From Hormiphora californensis (taxonomy: Eukaryota; Ctenophora; Tentaculata; Cydippida; Pleurobrachiidae): DNA of 64,000 nt. A program made the translations under genes and the position numbers. Shown piece after piece: positions 23,200 through 34,016 of the stretch. The notes under the pieces are model-generated. The model saw only the letters and a program-made list of their open reading frames with translations. It was not told where the DNA came from and ran no database searches. Each line of letters opens with the position of its first letter. Position 1 is the stretch's first letter. Where the stretch lies: positions 5,173,003 through 5,237,002 of the forward strand of contig CM035355.1 in the NCBI GenBank assembly GCA_020137815.1, given 5' to 3'.

Positions 23200-25330
23200 T
23201 AATTGAACATTCGTAAACATTCGTAAATAAATTTAGTATTGTAAACAAAGCTTTAGCTCAAAAGGAGCCAACACTCAGATGACATGGAAAGTCAGCAGGT
23301 TATATGTATCAGCCAAATGACAATGAAAAGCAAAACACATTTCTATGATTCGCCCATCTCTTTAAACACGCTGGGGTCATTTCTCCAATCAATCAAGGAG
23401 TTACTGTGCTCCACCCGGTAACCGCGGACAGGTGGCTGGTCGGGAATGGTATTTAAGTAGGACCCAAGGGACTGTTTCAACTCGAGCAGTGATGTTGCCT
23501 CTCTCACTGCACGGGGTAGGGAATTCCACAACTGTGCTCCTCTAACACCGAATGATGAGTCATAAGGGCCAGATATGGATTTTTGAGCGAGGTAATTGTA
23601 ACGGGGGACCAATGCTCTGGTACCAAGACGGGTGTGCTCAGTAAACAGGAGACCCGTGCCGTTTGGAACTACCTCATGAAGAACCTTCCAGACATGGATA
23701 ATCATGTATCGCTCACGACGCCGCTGGAGGGACAAGATACCAAGATGTTGGAGCCGATCCCAGTACCCTATGCCGGAACAGCTCTCAATCCTACGTGTGA
23801 AGTGTCTCTGAGCCTCTTCAACCAGGGCGATATCAGACTTTTTCACCGGGCTCCATAATGGACAGCAGTACTCCACCTGAGGCCTTATGATGGACTTCAG
23901 TAACGTTAGCATAGTATCATCGGATCTATCCCGAAATACACTAAGTGCCCAGCCACTCATGCGTCTAGCCTTGGCAGTAATGCTGCCTATGTGTTCTGAC
24001 CAAGTGCAGTCTGCAGATACAAGGACCCCTAGATCTCTCACGGTGAAACTTGGTGATATTGTCTCGCCTCCGGGACCATTGTAAAGATAATTGTCAGTGG
24101 AGAAAGGAAGCTCCCTCAGGAGTTGGGTGGAGCGAAGTGTATAATTTATCACCTCAAACTTATCCTGATGGAGTGACATATTGTTGTCTGAAGCCCAACG
24201 TCCAAATTCATTAAGACTCAGTTGCAGGTTATCTCTGTCGTTGAGTGACCTGATCGCTTTCCACAGCTTGGAGTCATCTGCAAAAGTTAGGACTGTTCCA
24301 GCAAGAAGTGATTCAATGTCTATCATATAAACCAAGAACAGAAGCGGGCCAAGAACAGTGCCCTGGGGGACTCCACTGATAACGAGTTCCGGCCGAGACT
24401 GAACTCCATCCACCACTACTGTCTGTATTCTAGCTGAAAGAAAGTCACTTATCCAGCGGAGCAGTCTTCCACGTATGCCATACTTCTCAAGCTTGCCTAA
24501 TAAAACCTTGATATCGACTTTATCAAACGCTTTCTCCATGTCTAAATAAACGACATCCACTTCCAGACCGTTATTCAGTTCACGCATGATGTTGTCATAG
24601 TGGTTCAAAAGTTGGGTCAGACAGCTCCTATTTCTCCGAAAGCCGTGCTGACCATCATTGAAGATTCCATTTCCCTCCAGGTGATCTACGACTTTATTCC
24701 TCACAACCCTTTCAAAAGTTTTTATCATATGGGATGTCAGGGCAACAGGGCGATAGTTTTTAGCCTCCATCTTTGAACCCTTTTTGAAAATTGGAGTCAC
24801 CTGTTGACGTTTGAGACAACCTGGTACAACACCCTCAGTGAATGAACGATTCCAGAGCAACCACAGCGGGTATGCTAGCTGTTTCCGGCACTTTGACAGT
24901 ATAACCGCAGGTATGTCATCTGAAGGTGCTCCAGCGTAGGGGTCCAATTCAGCCAGTGCAGCTTCAATACAACCAGGAGTGAAGTCCAGTTCATCTAGCG
25001 TGCAGGTCGTAGAAGGAATGTCCTTGATGGCCTCCTCAACCGAGCACATGGACGGATCACTGAATACTCCTACATATTGCGACTGGAGAATATTTGACTT
25101 TTCCAGAGGGTCATCAGTCACTGTACCATCAGGTCTCAGGAGTGGAGCCACACTCGATTTGATTTTTCGGTGCTTGTTGACGAAGGACCAGAAGAACCGT
25201 GAATTTGATTTGATAGTGTCAATGGCTTTCCTCTCCTTTACTTCCAGCAGGCCTAACAAGTACGCCTTAATCTTATCGGCTGTCTTGTCTTTTCTTGCTT
25301 TTGGATTTTCAAATGAGGGAGTGGTTTTTT
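23200..25330 (-). mobile_element. CR1/L2-like non-LTR retrotransposon fragment
   Basis: Comprises the reverse transcriptase frame plus a short 3' UTR with duplicated ACGAATGTTT at about 23210-23230. The 5' end is not determinable because it abuts the low-quality block. Confidence 0.7.
23343..25330 (-). CDS. LINE reverse transcriptase, CR1/L2-type (5'-incomplete)
   Basis: An open frame of about 660 codons without internal stops. RT motifs appear in order: FKKGSKMEAKNYRPVALTS (motif 2 region, about residue 158 counted from the codon at 25259), DMEKAFD (240-246), GVPQGTVLGPLLF (from 296) and the catalytic FADD (326-329). A thumb and C-terminal region of the CR1/L2 type follow (RRIESCSGIGYWDRLQHLGI). 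No endonuclease domain is present. The frame runs into degraded sequence near 25330, so it is unclear whether the missing 5' part is biological or an assembly gap. There is no ATG at the 5' end. The downstream minus-strand flank (about 23200-23340) ends in short ACGAATGTTT repeats, as CR1-like 3' ends often do. It copies its own RNA at the target site. Confidence 0.85.
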
Positions 25331-26640
25331 AGCATCTCTTTTTTGGGCCCAAATTTTTAACCCGGATTTTAATTTTTTTCGCCCCCTTTTTCAGTCTTTC
25401 TCGGGGAAGGGATTCTCTTTTCGGGGTTACAAAACCTCTTTCTCTTGTGTTTTTTTCAAATTACCCTCAGTATTTCCTCTGATCACTGAAACAAAGAGTG
25501 GCCATCATCGTCTGGGGTAAAAGGAGGATAGGAGGGGTGTCCCAATAAATATGTCGCCTCCCTCTCCTGAGCATTTTAAAATCTGCGGTTGGGGTAGTTG
25601 GGTGAAGTTCCAAAAAACCCAAAATTAAACACATCTAAGGGTTTGGTTGGCGAATATGGGGGCATGTTGTGCTAAAAACGACTTTTGGGAAAAAAAATAG
25701 CTGAAAATTTGGGGGTTTTTAAAATTAGGGTTTCCAAAAAATAAAAACTTCTCTCTTAAATTTTCCTCTCTCTTGTCCGCTAATTTCTTTTTTAAAAATC
25801 GGACTTTCATTTGGGGAAAAAAAAGGGGAAAAAAACCCCTCTCGTATTTGGTTTTGTTTCAATTTTGCAAATTGCCCCCCTTTGTTTAACCATTACCTGC
25901 TGTTATTTTGCCAGCTACGGTAGCCCCATCTAATTGGTGCTAGTTAGTATTATCACTCTCCACCGTCTGATAAGTGATAATCATGAGACATGACTGCTGA
26001 ATAATTACTGGTTTTATGACGCATACATGCTAATCCAACTTCTGTTTTCTTTCCTTCCGGTAATTCAGTGTCTCTGTTTAGTGTTTCCTCCGTCTCTCCG
26101 CAAGTCCCAGGGTTTGGGCCCCTTTTTATTAAAAAATCTTTTAAGGGAAACTTCTAAAAACTGGTAAACCCAGAAGGGGGAGAATAATGGGTCAAACCCG
26201 CTAATATTAAACGAAGAGCCTGTGGGCTATCTTCCCTAAGGTCCATCCCGTTTTTTCATTCTCCATCGCTCGCTTTTTTCTCTCTCTGTTTTTTTCTCTC
26301 CCCTCTCTCTATCTTCTCTCTCTCTCCCCTTCTCTCTCTCTCTCTCTCTCCCTCTCTCCTCTCTCTCTCTCTCTCTCTCTCCTCTCTCTCCTCTCTCTCT
26401 CCTTCTCTTCTCCTTTTCCTCCTCCTCTCTCTCTCTCTCCCCTCTCTCTCTCTCTCTCTCTCCTCTCCTCCCTCCCTTATTTTCCCTTTTCTTCTGTGTT
26501 TTTTCAGACAATGCCCCCAACACGGGCCAAAAAATAAACTTTGTGCACATTATTATCCATCCCTTCTCTCTCTATCATTCTATCTATCTCTCTTTCATCA
26601 TTTTTTCTATCCCCTTTGAGGGCTTTTCTGTCTGTCTGTA
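25331..26640. other. Partly degraded sequence with CT tract
   Basis: Homopolymer runs are moderately inflated at 25331-25870 and 26105-26240, alternating with normal-looking sequence (25880-26100). The upstream part of the LINE probably lies here but cannot be read. The open frames are unreliable. Confidence 0.65.
26277..26472. repeat. CT microsatellite (long, imperfect)
   Basis: Roughly 200 nt of CT/CCT repeat between two homopolymer-inflated blocks. Confidence 0.9.
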
Positions 26641-27850
26641 ATTTTTGGTTTTTTTTGGGGGTTTTTTCCCTTTTTAAATTTCTTTTTGGGGAAAAAAAAA
26701 AACCCCAAATTTTTTTAATTTTTTCCCCTTAAACCCTTTAAAAATTTTTTTGTTTCCCCCCTTTTTTCCCATTTTTTCCTCTTTTCTTTTTTTCCCCTTT
26801 TTTCTTTTTTTAACCCCCCCCCTTTTTTTAATTTTTCCCCAAAAAGGCCCGGAAAGGGGGGTTTTGCCCTTCCCTTTTGCCCGTTAACCCTTTGGCCCTC
26901 AAAAACCCCCCCCTTTTTCCCCCGGGGAAAAAAAAAATTTTTTTTTTCCCCCTTTTTTTAAAAAAATTTTTTTTTTTTTCCCCCTTTTTTTTTCCCCCCT
27001 TTTTTTTTTTTTCCCCCCCCCCCCCCCCCCTTTTTTTTCCCCCCTCCCCAAAGGGGCGGGGGCCCCCCCTTCCCCCCCCCCCCCTTTTTTTTTTCCCCCC
27101 CCAAACCTTTTAATTTTTTTTTTTTTTTAAAAAAAAGGGCGGGTAAAATGGGGGACAAAAAATTTTTTTTCCCCCCCGGGGGGGAAAAGGGGGGGGGGGC
27201 CCCCGTTTTTAAAAAAAGGGTTTTTTTTTTAAAAAAAATTTTTTTTTTTTGGGTTTAAAAAAATAAAGGGGGGCCCCCCCCCCCTTTTTGGGGGGGGGGG
27301 GAAAAAAAATTTTTCCCCCCCTTTTTTTTTTTTCCCCCCCCCAAAGGGGGAAAAAAAAGGAGGGGAAAAAAAGGGGGAAAAAGGGGGGGGGAGGGAAAAG
27401 GGAGGGGGGGAAAAGAATAAGAGGGAGGCCCGGGGGAAAGGGGGGGGGGGGGAAAAAAAAATGGAGAGAAGAAGAGAGAGAGGAGAGGAGAGAGAGAGAA
27501 GGGAGGAGGAGAGGAGGAGAGGAGAGGGGGGGAGAGGAGGGGGAAAGGAAAGGGGAAAAAAAGGGAGAGGAAGGGGAAAGGGGGGGGGGGAAAAGGAGGA
27601 AAGAGGGGCCCCCCCCAAACTTTGGGGGAGGGAGGAGGGGGGGGGGTTTTTTTTTGGGGGGGGGGGGGAAGGGGGAATTTGGGGGGCCCTGGGGGGGGAT
27701 TTTTCCCTTTTTGCCTTTTCTGCAAAATTTTCTACCCCCCTTTTTTTTTTTTTTTTTTCTTAACCCCTTTTCCCTTCTCTCTCTCCTCTTTTCCCCTCTC
27801 CCCTTTTTTCCCCCCTCTCTCAAAACCCAAAGTTCCGAGCAATAACCGAG
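26640..27850. other. Severely homopolymer-inflated sequence
   Basis: As at 3010-4870, nearly every base is in a long run (for example C and T runs at 27000-27110, G runs at 27290-27300 and 27655-27668). Normal sequence resumes near 27850. Poly-Pro, Lys and Gly frames here are artefacts. Confidence 0.85.
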
Positions 27851-28937
27851 TCCCCTTTTTCTCCCACCTTTTCCCCCCCGGGAAGTGTATGAACAAACGA
27901 AACCAGGAAAAGAACCACATATTTCGAGAAATTGGTTTCCTTTCATTTATGGGTTTACCGACGTTTTTGTCAGCCGAACTAGACTTTAATCACTACTATA
28001 TTATTACAACTAGACTCCTCGAAAAATGTCTAGAAAAACCCTTTTATATGCTCGGAACTAGGTATTACCTCCATCGACTTCCCCCCCAATGTGGGGATGT
28101 TACAATTTGCCTTTGTACCGGCCCCCAGTTAGAGTAGTCCTACAACTGCCTAACTCGTATTCTCCCTCTCCCCCCCTCCCCCAGCGAACGTAAAAAGTTG
28201 GGAACTTCTCCCCCCATCTATATCTCCACATACTTTCCCTTTTTTCCCGTAGTCGGTGGCGAAAGCGCGTGGGGTAGCGCAATAATTGCTAAAAAAATGA
28301 TCTAACATTTTTTTTTTCATCACCATGTCTTAGAAGTTTTTATATAACCCCAAGTTAGGTGGCGCCACTCTAGTTTTGCATGCATTAGCCTGGGGCTTTC
28401 TCTCTCTCTCTCTCCTCTTCTTCTTCTCTCTCTCTCTCTCTCTCTTTTCTCTCTCCTCTCTCTCTTTCTCTCCGGTTCTAGTTTGTGTACACTTCCCCTA
28501 TGTCGCGCTAACAGCCGGTGTTTTTACAAAAAATTTATCTTCACTATGACACTAGAGTGAAGAGGCATCACTCTCATGGTATCTTTATATTTTCTCAGAC
28601 TGACTACTTCTCAGTCTACCTAATTACATAGTTTTGCCCCGGTCCGATAGAAAGTATAGGGCCCTCGATAGACACAGAGGTCCCTAGTGGTGATTCTGTT
28701 GCCCTCGCTTCCCTCTCGCCCTTGTCTACTTCATCTGTTACATAGTATAATGACGCCTCTCTCATCCTATCTTTTTATCTCTCTTTCTCTCTCCCTGTTT
28801 CTCTCCTTCTCTCTCAAATTCGTACCATATTGTTCCTGGCGCCACTTATTTGAATATAATAAACTCATTTTAATGCATTATTATATGCACCATACCTTAA
28901 CAAATTGTCACCGAATCCTGACTTGTGAGTTGGGGGC
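27851..28937. other. Intergenic; no gene seen
   Basis: Unique-looking sequence with a CT microsatellite at 28399-28472. No supported exons. Confidence 0.5.
28399..28472. repeat. CT microsatellite
   Basis: Interrupted (CT)n with TTC steps. Confidence 0.9.
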
Positions 28938-30536
28938 ATATGGTCAAGTTTCTGGTCGTTGCGAGGATTTTTCACAAATTTTCATTTAGATATTTCAATA
29001 TGTTCCTATGATAACTGGTACTCATAATACCACTAGACCGGTGTACAATTGTTTACTCTAAATTTCTGTGAAAACTAGAACTCAATTGCTTGCTCTAAAG
29101 CAAAGTTATAGCCGTTTTAACACGTGCGGAGCAAAATTGTGCGGAGCCCCCTCTGGAGGAGATGTTTTTCATCCTTTCTCCATGAAATTTTCGTATATGT
29201 TCAATCAAATTATTTCTACCTATACTGTTTAAAAATGAAAAGTCGGGAACTCAAATTGTGCGGAGCACATCGATTTTTGTAGCAAATCTTACTCATTGGG
29301 GTTGCTTACATTAACTTAACATTTTATTTATAAACTATTTAATTCTAGAGACATTTTAGGAGCTCATGGAGTCATCAGCTGGATCAAAAAGTTTACTCAA
29401 ATTAGTGTGGAGCCGATTTTTCCATATAGTCAAAATATAGTCGTTGGCCGATCTGTAGTAATACTTCCAAATAGAGTAATAAGTCAAAAAGTATTAGGGG
29501 TAGCGTCTTTAAATAAGTGAATTAACTTGGCAAAACGATAGTGGAGCAAGATTCTTGAATATTTCGAAGATACTAACTCAAAATATGTGGAGCAAATACT
29601 GATTTTTTGACAAAAACTGCTCCACATCGTTTGAGTTGCGGTTAAACCGGTTCTTGATTTAAAAAATTAGTTGTGCAGATAATTGGGCACCAACAATTTA
29701 CCATTTCAACCAGAAAGAGTTACTCAATTTGTGTGGAGGAGCCCCTAAAGGAGCCGTATCTGTGTCCAGACAGTCACAAAATTCGCCCAAAACCTTATGG
29801 CATGCCCTGTTTCTGATTCTCAGAGAGGAAAATCATTGCTCCCCTGATTTTGAGTAAGGCTATACTAATGCTTGGTTAAATTATAACTAATATTTGGTCA
29901 AATACTCAATTGGTTGTAATATAACTCGATTTATCAAGGCCAAAGTAACTGATGGTATTCCATATTTTTATGTGTAATTGCTCCACACAATTTGAGTCCC
30001 ATGATTAGGCAATATTATTAATGTAATATTACGGTCTGATGAACGTTATTTTAATGCAAATAAAACTTATTCTGTTAATACTCAAGGAGATAATTTATAC
30101 TGCGAAAATGGAAGGGGAAATCATGTTTTGCTCCACACATTTTGAGTCATAAGATTAAATTACTGATAAAATAAGTACTGGTATCAGCGGGGGGAACTCA
30201 GGTTCTTCGTGCCAGCTGAGTTCTTCGAGCTCAGTCCCGTTGCCGTGGACCTGGTTGGCTGATGGTCCAGTGATTACGGTCAAATCACACCGGCTCTCTC
30301 CCCAATCTTGGGGAGTAAACTTTGCCAGAGACCTTGCCGAACTCAACTATGGCACCGAGCTCTTGCAGTGCGGCTGGTCCCTGCTGGGATTTGGTTCGGC
30401 GGTCGATTGATGAGCGGTTGGTTGACGATTAATATCAGTCGTTAATCGATCGTTTGTCGGTCGGTCGTCGGGCTGAGTCTTAGTGGGGATCCCGGTTGAA
30501 CTGATAATCTCACCCCAGCCAGTAACCTTGTTACAC

Positions 30537-30687
30537 ATGGCAACCCATGATTTGTAATCACCGAGGGCCTCTGCCTACTAGGCATGCCTGTTGACCCTTC
30601 GGCTGTCTCCCATTTAATTATGGGGGTAAATTCTACGCCAGAGAACTAGCCTCCCTCAATTATGGCAACCCATGATTTGTAATCACC
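30537..30687 (+). repeat. Direct repeats inside the LINE insertion
   Basis: A 26-nt sequence beginning ATGGCAACCCATGATTTG is present at 30537-30562 and again at 30662-30687. A longer degenerate repeat (CCAGAGA...CTCAA.TATGGCA) includes a third, diverged copy near 30325-30355. Confidence 0.85.
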
Positions 30688-30733
30688 CGGCAGCTGTAGC
30701 CTTTAAAACAGCCCTCCTGTCCAACATCCCATA

Positions 30734-30967
30734 TTGGTCGGACGGAGGTTACCTTCTCTCGCAAAAATAGGGGTTATTCCCCTGGGGAACCTCTGCCCAA
30801 ATTTTTGCCACATACTACCTTTGCAGCTCCTCCACTGCCCAGACCTAGATGAGCTACGATACAAACTCGACTACCAAGATATCATCAACAACATTCTCAC
30901 TCCCAGCAACACACTGGATCTGCACAAATTCTCCAAATTAGTATACAGAAGTAACCTATTCGAATAA
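30734..30967 (+). pseudogene. C-terminal remnant of a LINE polyprotein
   Basis: About 45 codons before the stop at 30965-30967 read LLHCPDLDELRYKL...ILTPSNTLDLHKFSKLVYRS. This resembles the His/Cys-containing tail that follows the RT domain in many animal LINEs. The upstream coding sequence is absent, as expected after 5' truncation. It is a dead copy. Confidence 0.6.
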
Positions 30968-31677
30968 ACCATCCCCAACCATCCCGATCTGAAAGAAGTA
31001 GCAAACCACAGGGCAAGAATCGCTACGGCCGGGGAATTCCACAAAACCACATCATAAGGGTCCCACTATTAAGGTAGGGCAGTTCTGGGCCATAACAAAG
31101 GGCCACCTCCGCCGTATGGCAAGTAATTACCCCGCAATAGTGCAACCCCTGGGAGCTGATAATTTGCCAAATGCTCACCAGAAGTTTACATAAGCGTTTT
31201 TCATGCTTATCTGTGCTTGCTAAGAAATTAGCTGTCCGGACCCCCAGGTTGCATGCTGATAAGTACTGCTAGCGGTTTTGACCAAAGACCTGAGGTGTGA
31301 TAAGATATTTCAGCCGTCACCGATTAGATGGTGAACCCACGGTATTGTCATATCCGGCAACCCACCTACCTCTACAGCTCCCTGGAGCAGTAGTAACCAA
31401 AGACCAGTCTGTGAGACAGGTAAATTCCATCCATTGTCCTGACAATATAGGTATGTCAGTCTAATATTAGATTCACTGTATCAAATACTCTCCTTGTGAT
31501 GCCGGCGAAGGTTCGAGGGAAATGTTGAGCTTGCTCAACAAAATACCAGGACCCAAACCGGAACAACATCAACATTATCCCTACGTGTGGGGGACGGTGG
31601 CGAAGAGTGATATTAATATAGGTTGTCTGCCGACCATTGTGGGGCAGTAAAGTGGGAGGAATGACGGGCGGTGCAAA

Positions 31678-31700
31678 ACACACACACACACACACACACA
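31678..31700. repeat. CA microsatellite (LINE 3' tail)
   Basis: (CA)11 directly before the right copy of the target-site duplication. Confidence 0.95.
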
Positions 31701-32430
31701 AGTACTGGTATGTTATTGTCGCCACTTAGCATACGTTTTTAGCTTGATTGCTTGTGAATTAAACCTGCAAAGTATCGAAGTTAAAAATAATAATTTGGAC
31801 CCATGAATATAACACCTGCTCCACACAATATGAGCATATCAGGGTACATTTTTTTAGCATGGATATTTATTTTTAACATTTAGGAAAGGAGTTCTATTAA
31901 TTTTAGAAGCTAAAATTACGTTTATCTTTCCTCAAATGGGCAATAAAAAAGGCTTCCCCTTCAAGCAGCTCTGGCTCCGCAAATTATGAGCAAATCGTTA
32001 CTCATTGGTAATCACGGGTTAGTTTCATAAATTATCTTAATTTTTAAAGAGGTCCGACTGCTAAACCAATAAAACCTAAAAATCCAGAGAGCATTTAGCA
32101 TCGTTGGCCTTGGGCTCCACATTATTTGAGTTGAAGTTCTAAAACACATGTAGTATACTAATTTAAACATATTTACATAAGTATACTAAATTTTATGTTG
32201 ATTCAAGTACTCTAAGATGTCCTAATAAAGGTTTTAAAAATTTTGGTGGAAAATCCAACACCAACTTTTCCCAAAATCCTCGCAACGACCAGAAACTTGA
32301 CCATATATTCTCCATCTAGACTTGACTCTCTCCTAGGCCAAATACCATTCTCTCTCCGTGTCTCTCCCAAGCTACCAAGTTCCTGCAAATGTTTCGAATT
32401 GTCATCGTTGATTAGTTAGTAGCGACAGTG

Positions 32431-32472
32431 TCTCCACTCCTGCCACACAGATATATCTGGCAGGAGTGGAGA
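32431..32472. repeat. Hairpin with perfect 15-bp arms
   Basis: TCTCCACTCCTGCCA, a 12-nt loop, then the exact reverse complement. Confidence 0.9.
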
Positions 32473-32909
32473 ACTGAGCTGAACTGCATGGCTTCCATCC
32501 CGAAATGTCTTGCAACAAAGGTAGAGCGTAACGAGAATCTATCTTTCTTTTTCTGTTTCTCTCGTTATCTTCCTTTCTTCTCTCTCTTTCTTTCTATCTT
32601 TCTTTGTCTCTCTCTCTCTCTGTAGATTCCTTTTTCTCTCTTCCTAGTTATACCTTTACCATCTGGTATCCAGCTGTCGTTCTATCAGTTTTAACAAATT
32701 TACCAATAATTACAGATGAAACATACTACTATCTCACTTCTCCATCCCTTTTTTCTATCAACACTTCTCATTTTCACTTCATGTCTTGTTTTATCACAAT
32801 CTCATTTTTTATAATGCCTTCCTTCCAATCACATTCCTGTGTAGCCTTTTTCAGGGATTTATTTGCCGTATCTTAGGCCAATAAGGCCTGATGAACTAAT
32901 TGTAAGCTT

Positions 32910-33011
32910 CTCAAAAGCTGTCTGGCGGAGCCAGACCCCAATTTGATTCCCAAATTCTGAGCGTGCGACAGTGCGTTCAGATGGGGTCGGCGGCGCCAGA
33001 CAGCTCTTATG
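32910..33011. repeat. Foldback sequence (about 40-nt imperfect arms)
   Basis: AGCTGTCTGGCG near 32916 pairs with CGCCAGACAGCT ending at 33005, and the flanks continue to pair imperfectly. It looks like a short MITE. Confidence 0.7.
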
Positions 33012-34016
33012 AACCAAACTTAGTAGCTTATTCTTTGATCATAATCCTCAAAAAAAAGGATAATGTCATCGATTACTTCAGGGTTATGATCTGTATCTAT
33101 CATTCCTTCATTGTTGTATCTTGTTTTTGAAATAGCATAGTCCGCTTCCTCTCTCTCTTCCTCTCTTTTTTCGTAGTGCATGGGTGATCTCAGAAATAGT
33201 ATAGTGAGAAGATATGATCAGTCACTAGCGCCAAATGTCTCAGTAACGCAGCGAGAAGGAGTATAAAATATATATTCTGTCCCTGATCATGACTGTTATC
33301 TAGTGTCTACTCATTATCATATGCAGCTTTAATAACATTTTCAGCTCTCCGCGTTTGTTTCATATTTGTCCCGGAATATATTATTCATTATCGGTTTGTC
33401 TCTTTTTTCATTTTATTCTGAATTGATAAGTAATTATGCCTGACCGCATCACGTTTTATCCCTGCAAAATATTCATTGTCCCCTGTTATCTTTTTATCGT
33501 TTTAACTTTGTTGTAAAGACATGCAAATATCGGTCCTTTTGGCCACCCCTAATTACTTGCAACTCCTTGCAATCCTGCACGCGGAGAGAGCCTGTACTGT
33601 AATTGTAAACGTTTACAAAGGTTTTTTAATTTTCCACCGATCTCTTTCGGCCCTTTCACAGCTTGATGGGAATCTTTGACTTTTTTAAAACATATTTACA
33701 GTGAACCGTGCACCAGTAGTATGAACGTGATAGGAATTGTGATGAAATATACCTTCCCAACTGTTCAACCTTTAATTCTGTCTGGGCAGCATGAATTCCT
33801 TCATGCAGCTGTCAGCTGAAAGAATGCATGTTGCTCAGACAACTTTTCTAAACTTTATCCCTAGAATTCTTCATTCCCTTCTGTCTAGGTGGAGCGCGAC
33901 ATCGCGGATCCCGCGAGACATGCAGTGTCAAGAGACTCACATTTTTCCTTCTTCTCTCTAGCTTCTCTCCAAATTCCTAATTCTCATTTTTGATTCCCTG
34001 TTTTCTCAGTAGTGAA

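Larger units (their letters stand above)
30185..31699 (+). mobile_element. Truncated LINE insertion with 12-bp target-site duplication
   Basis: The 12-bp word AAGTACTGGTAT flanks the segment at 30173-30184 and 31700-31711, and the 3' end is a (CA)n tail (31678-31700). Both are marks of target-primed retrotransposition. The insert contains the C-terminal end of a reverse-transcriptase polyprotein (about 30734-30967) and a 730-nt 3' UTR. Its first 550 nt contain internally repeated, non-coding sequence (see the repeat at 30537-30687) that I cannot place. Confidence 0.75.
28938..32306. mobile_element. Non-autonomous DNA transposon with 34-bp TIRs and subterminal motif repeats
   Basis: A perfect 34-bp inverted repeat occurs at 28938-28971 (starting ATATGGTCAAGTTTCTGG) and 32273-32306. 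The outer ATAT may be a target duplication, with the true ends at GGTCAAG. The interior contains at least a dozen copies of a motif close to ACTCAAATTGTGYGGAGC: mostly forward in the left half (about 29120, 29145, 29250, 29395, 29580, 29735) and reversed further right (about 29620, 29980, 30130, 31820, 31975, 32110). No transposase frame is present. A LINE fragment (30185-31699) is inserted in it, so the original element was about 1.85 kb. I cannot assign a superfamily. Confidence 0.8.
32307..34016. other. Upstream region of GPCR gene; two foldback sequences
   Basis: No exon is supported before the ATG at 34017. A 5' UTR is expected in the last few hundred bases. A 15-bp-arm hairpin and a foldback element are listed separately. 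Confidence 0.45.

Noticed and set aside
27209-27946. Long Pro/Lys/Gly-rich open frames on both strands
   Set aside because: Translations of homopolymer-inflated, low-quality sequence.
30155-30538. Two minus-strand frames of 63 codons
   Set aside because: They sit in the non-coding, internally repeated part of the LINE insertion and on the opposite strand.
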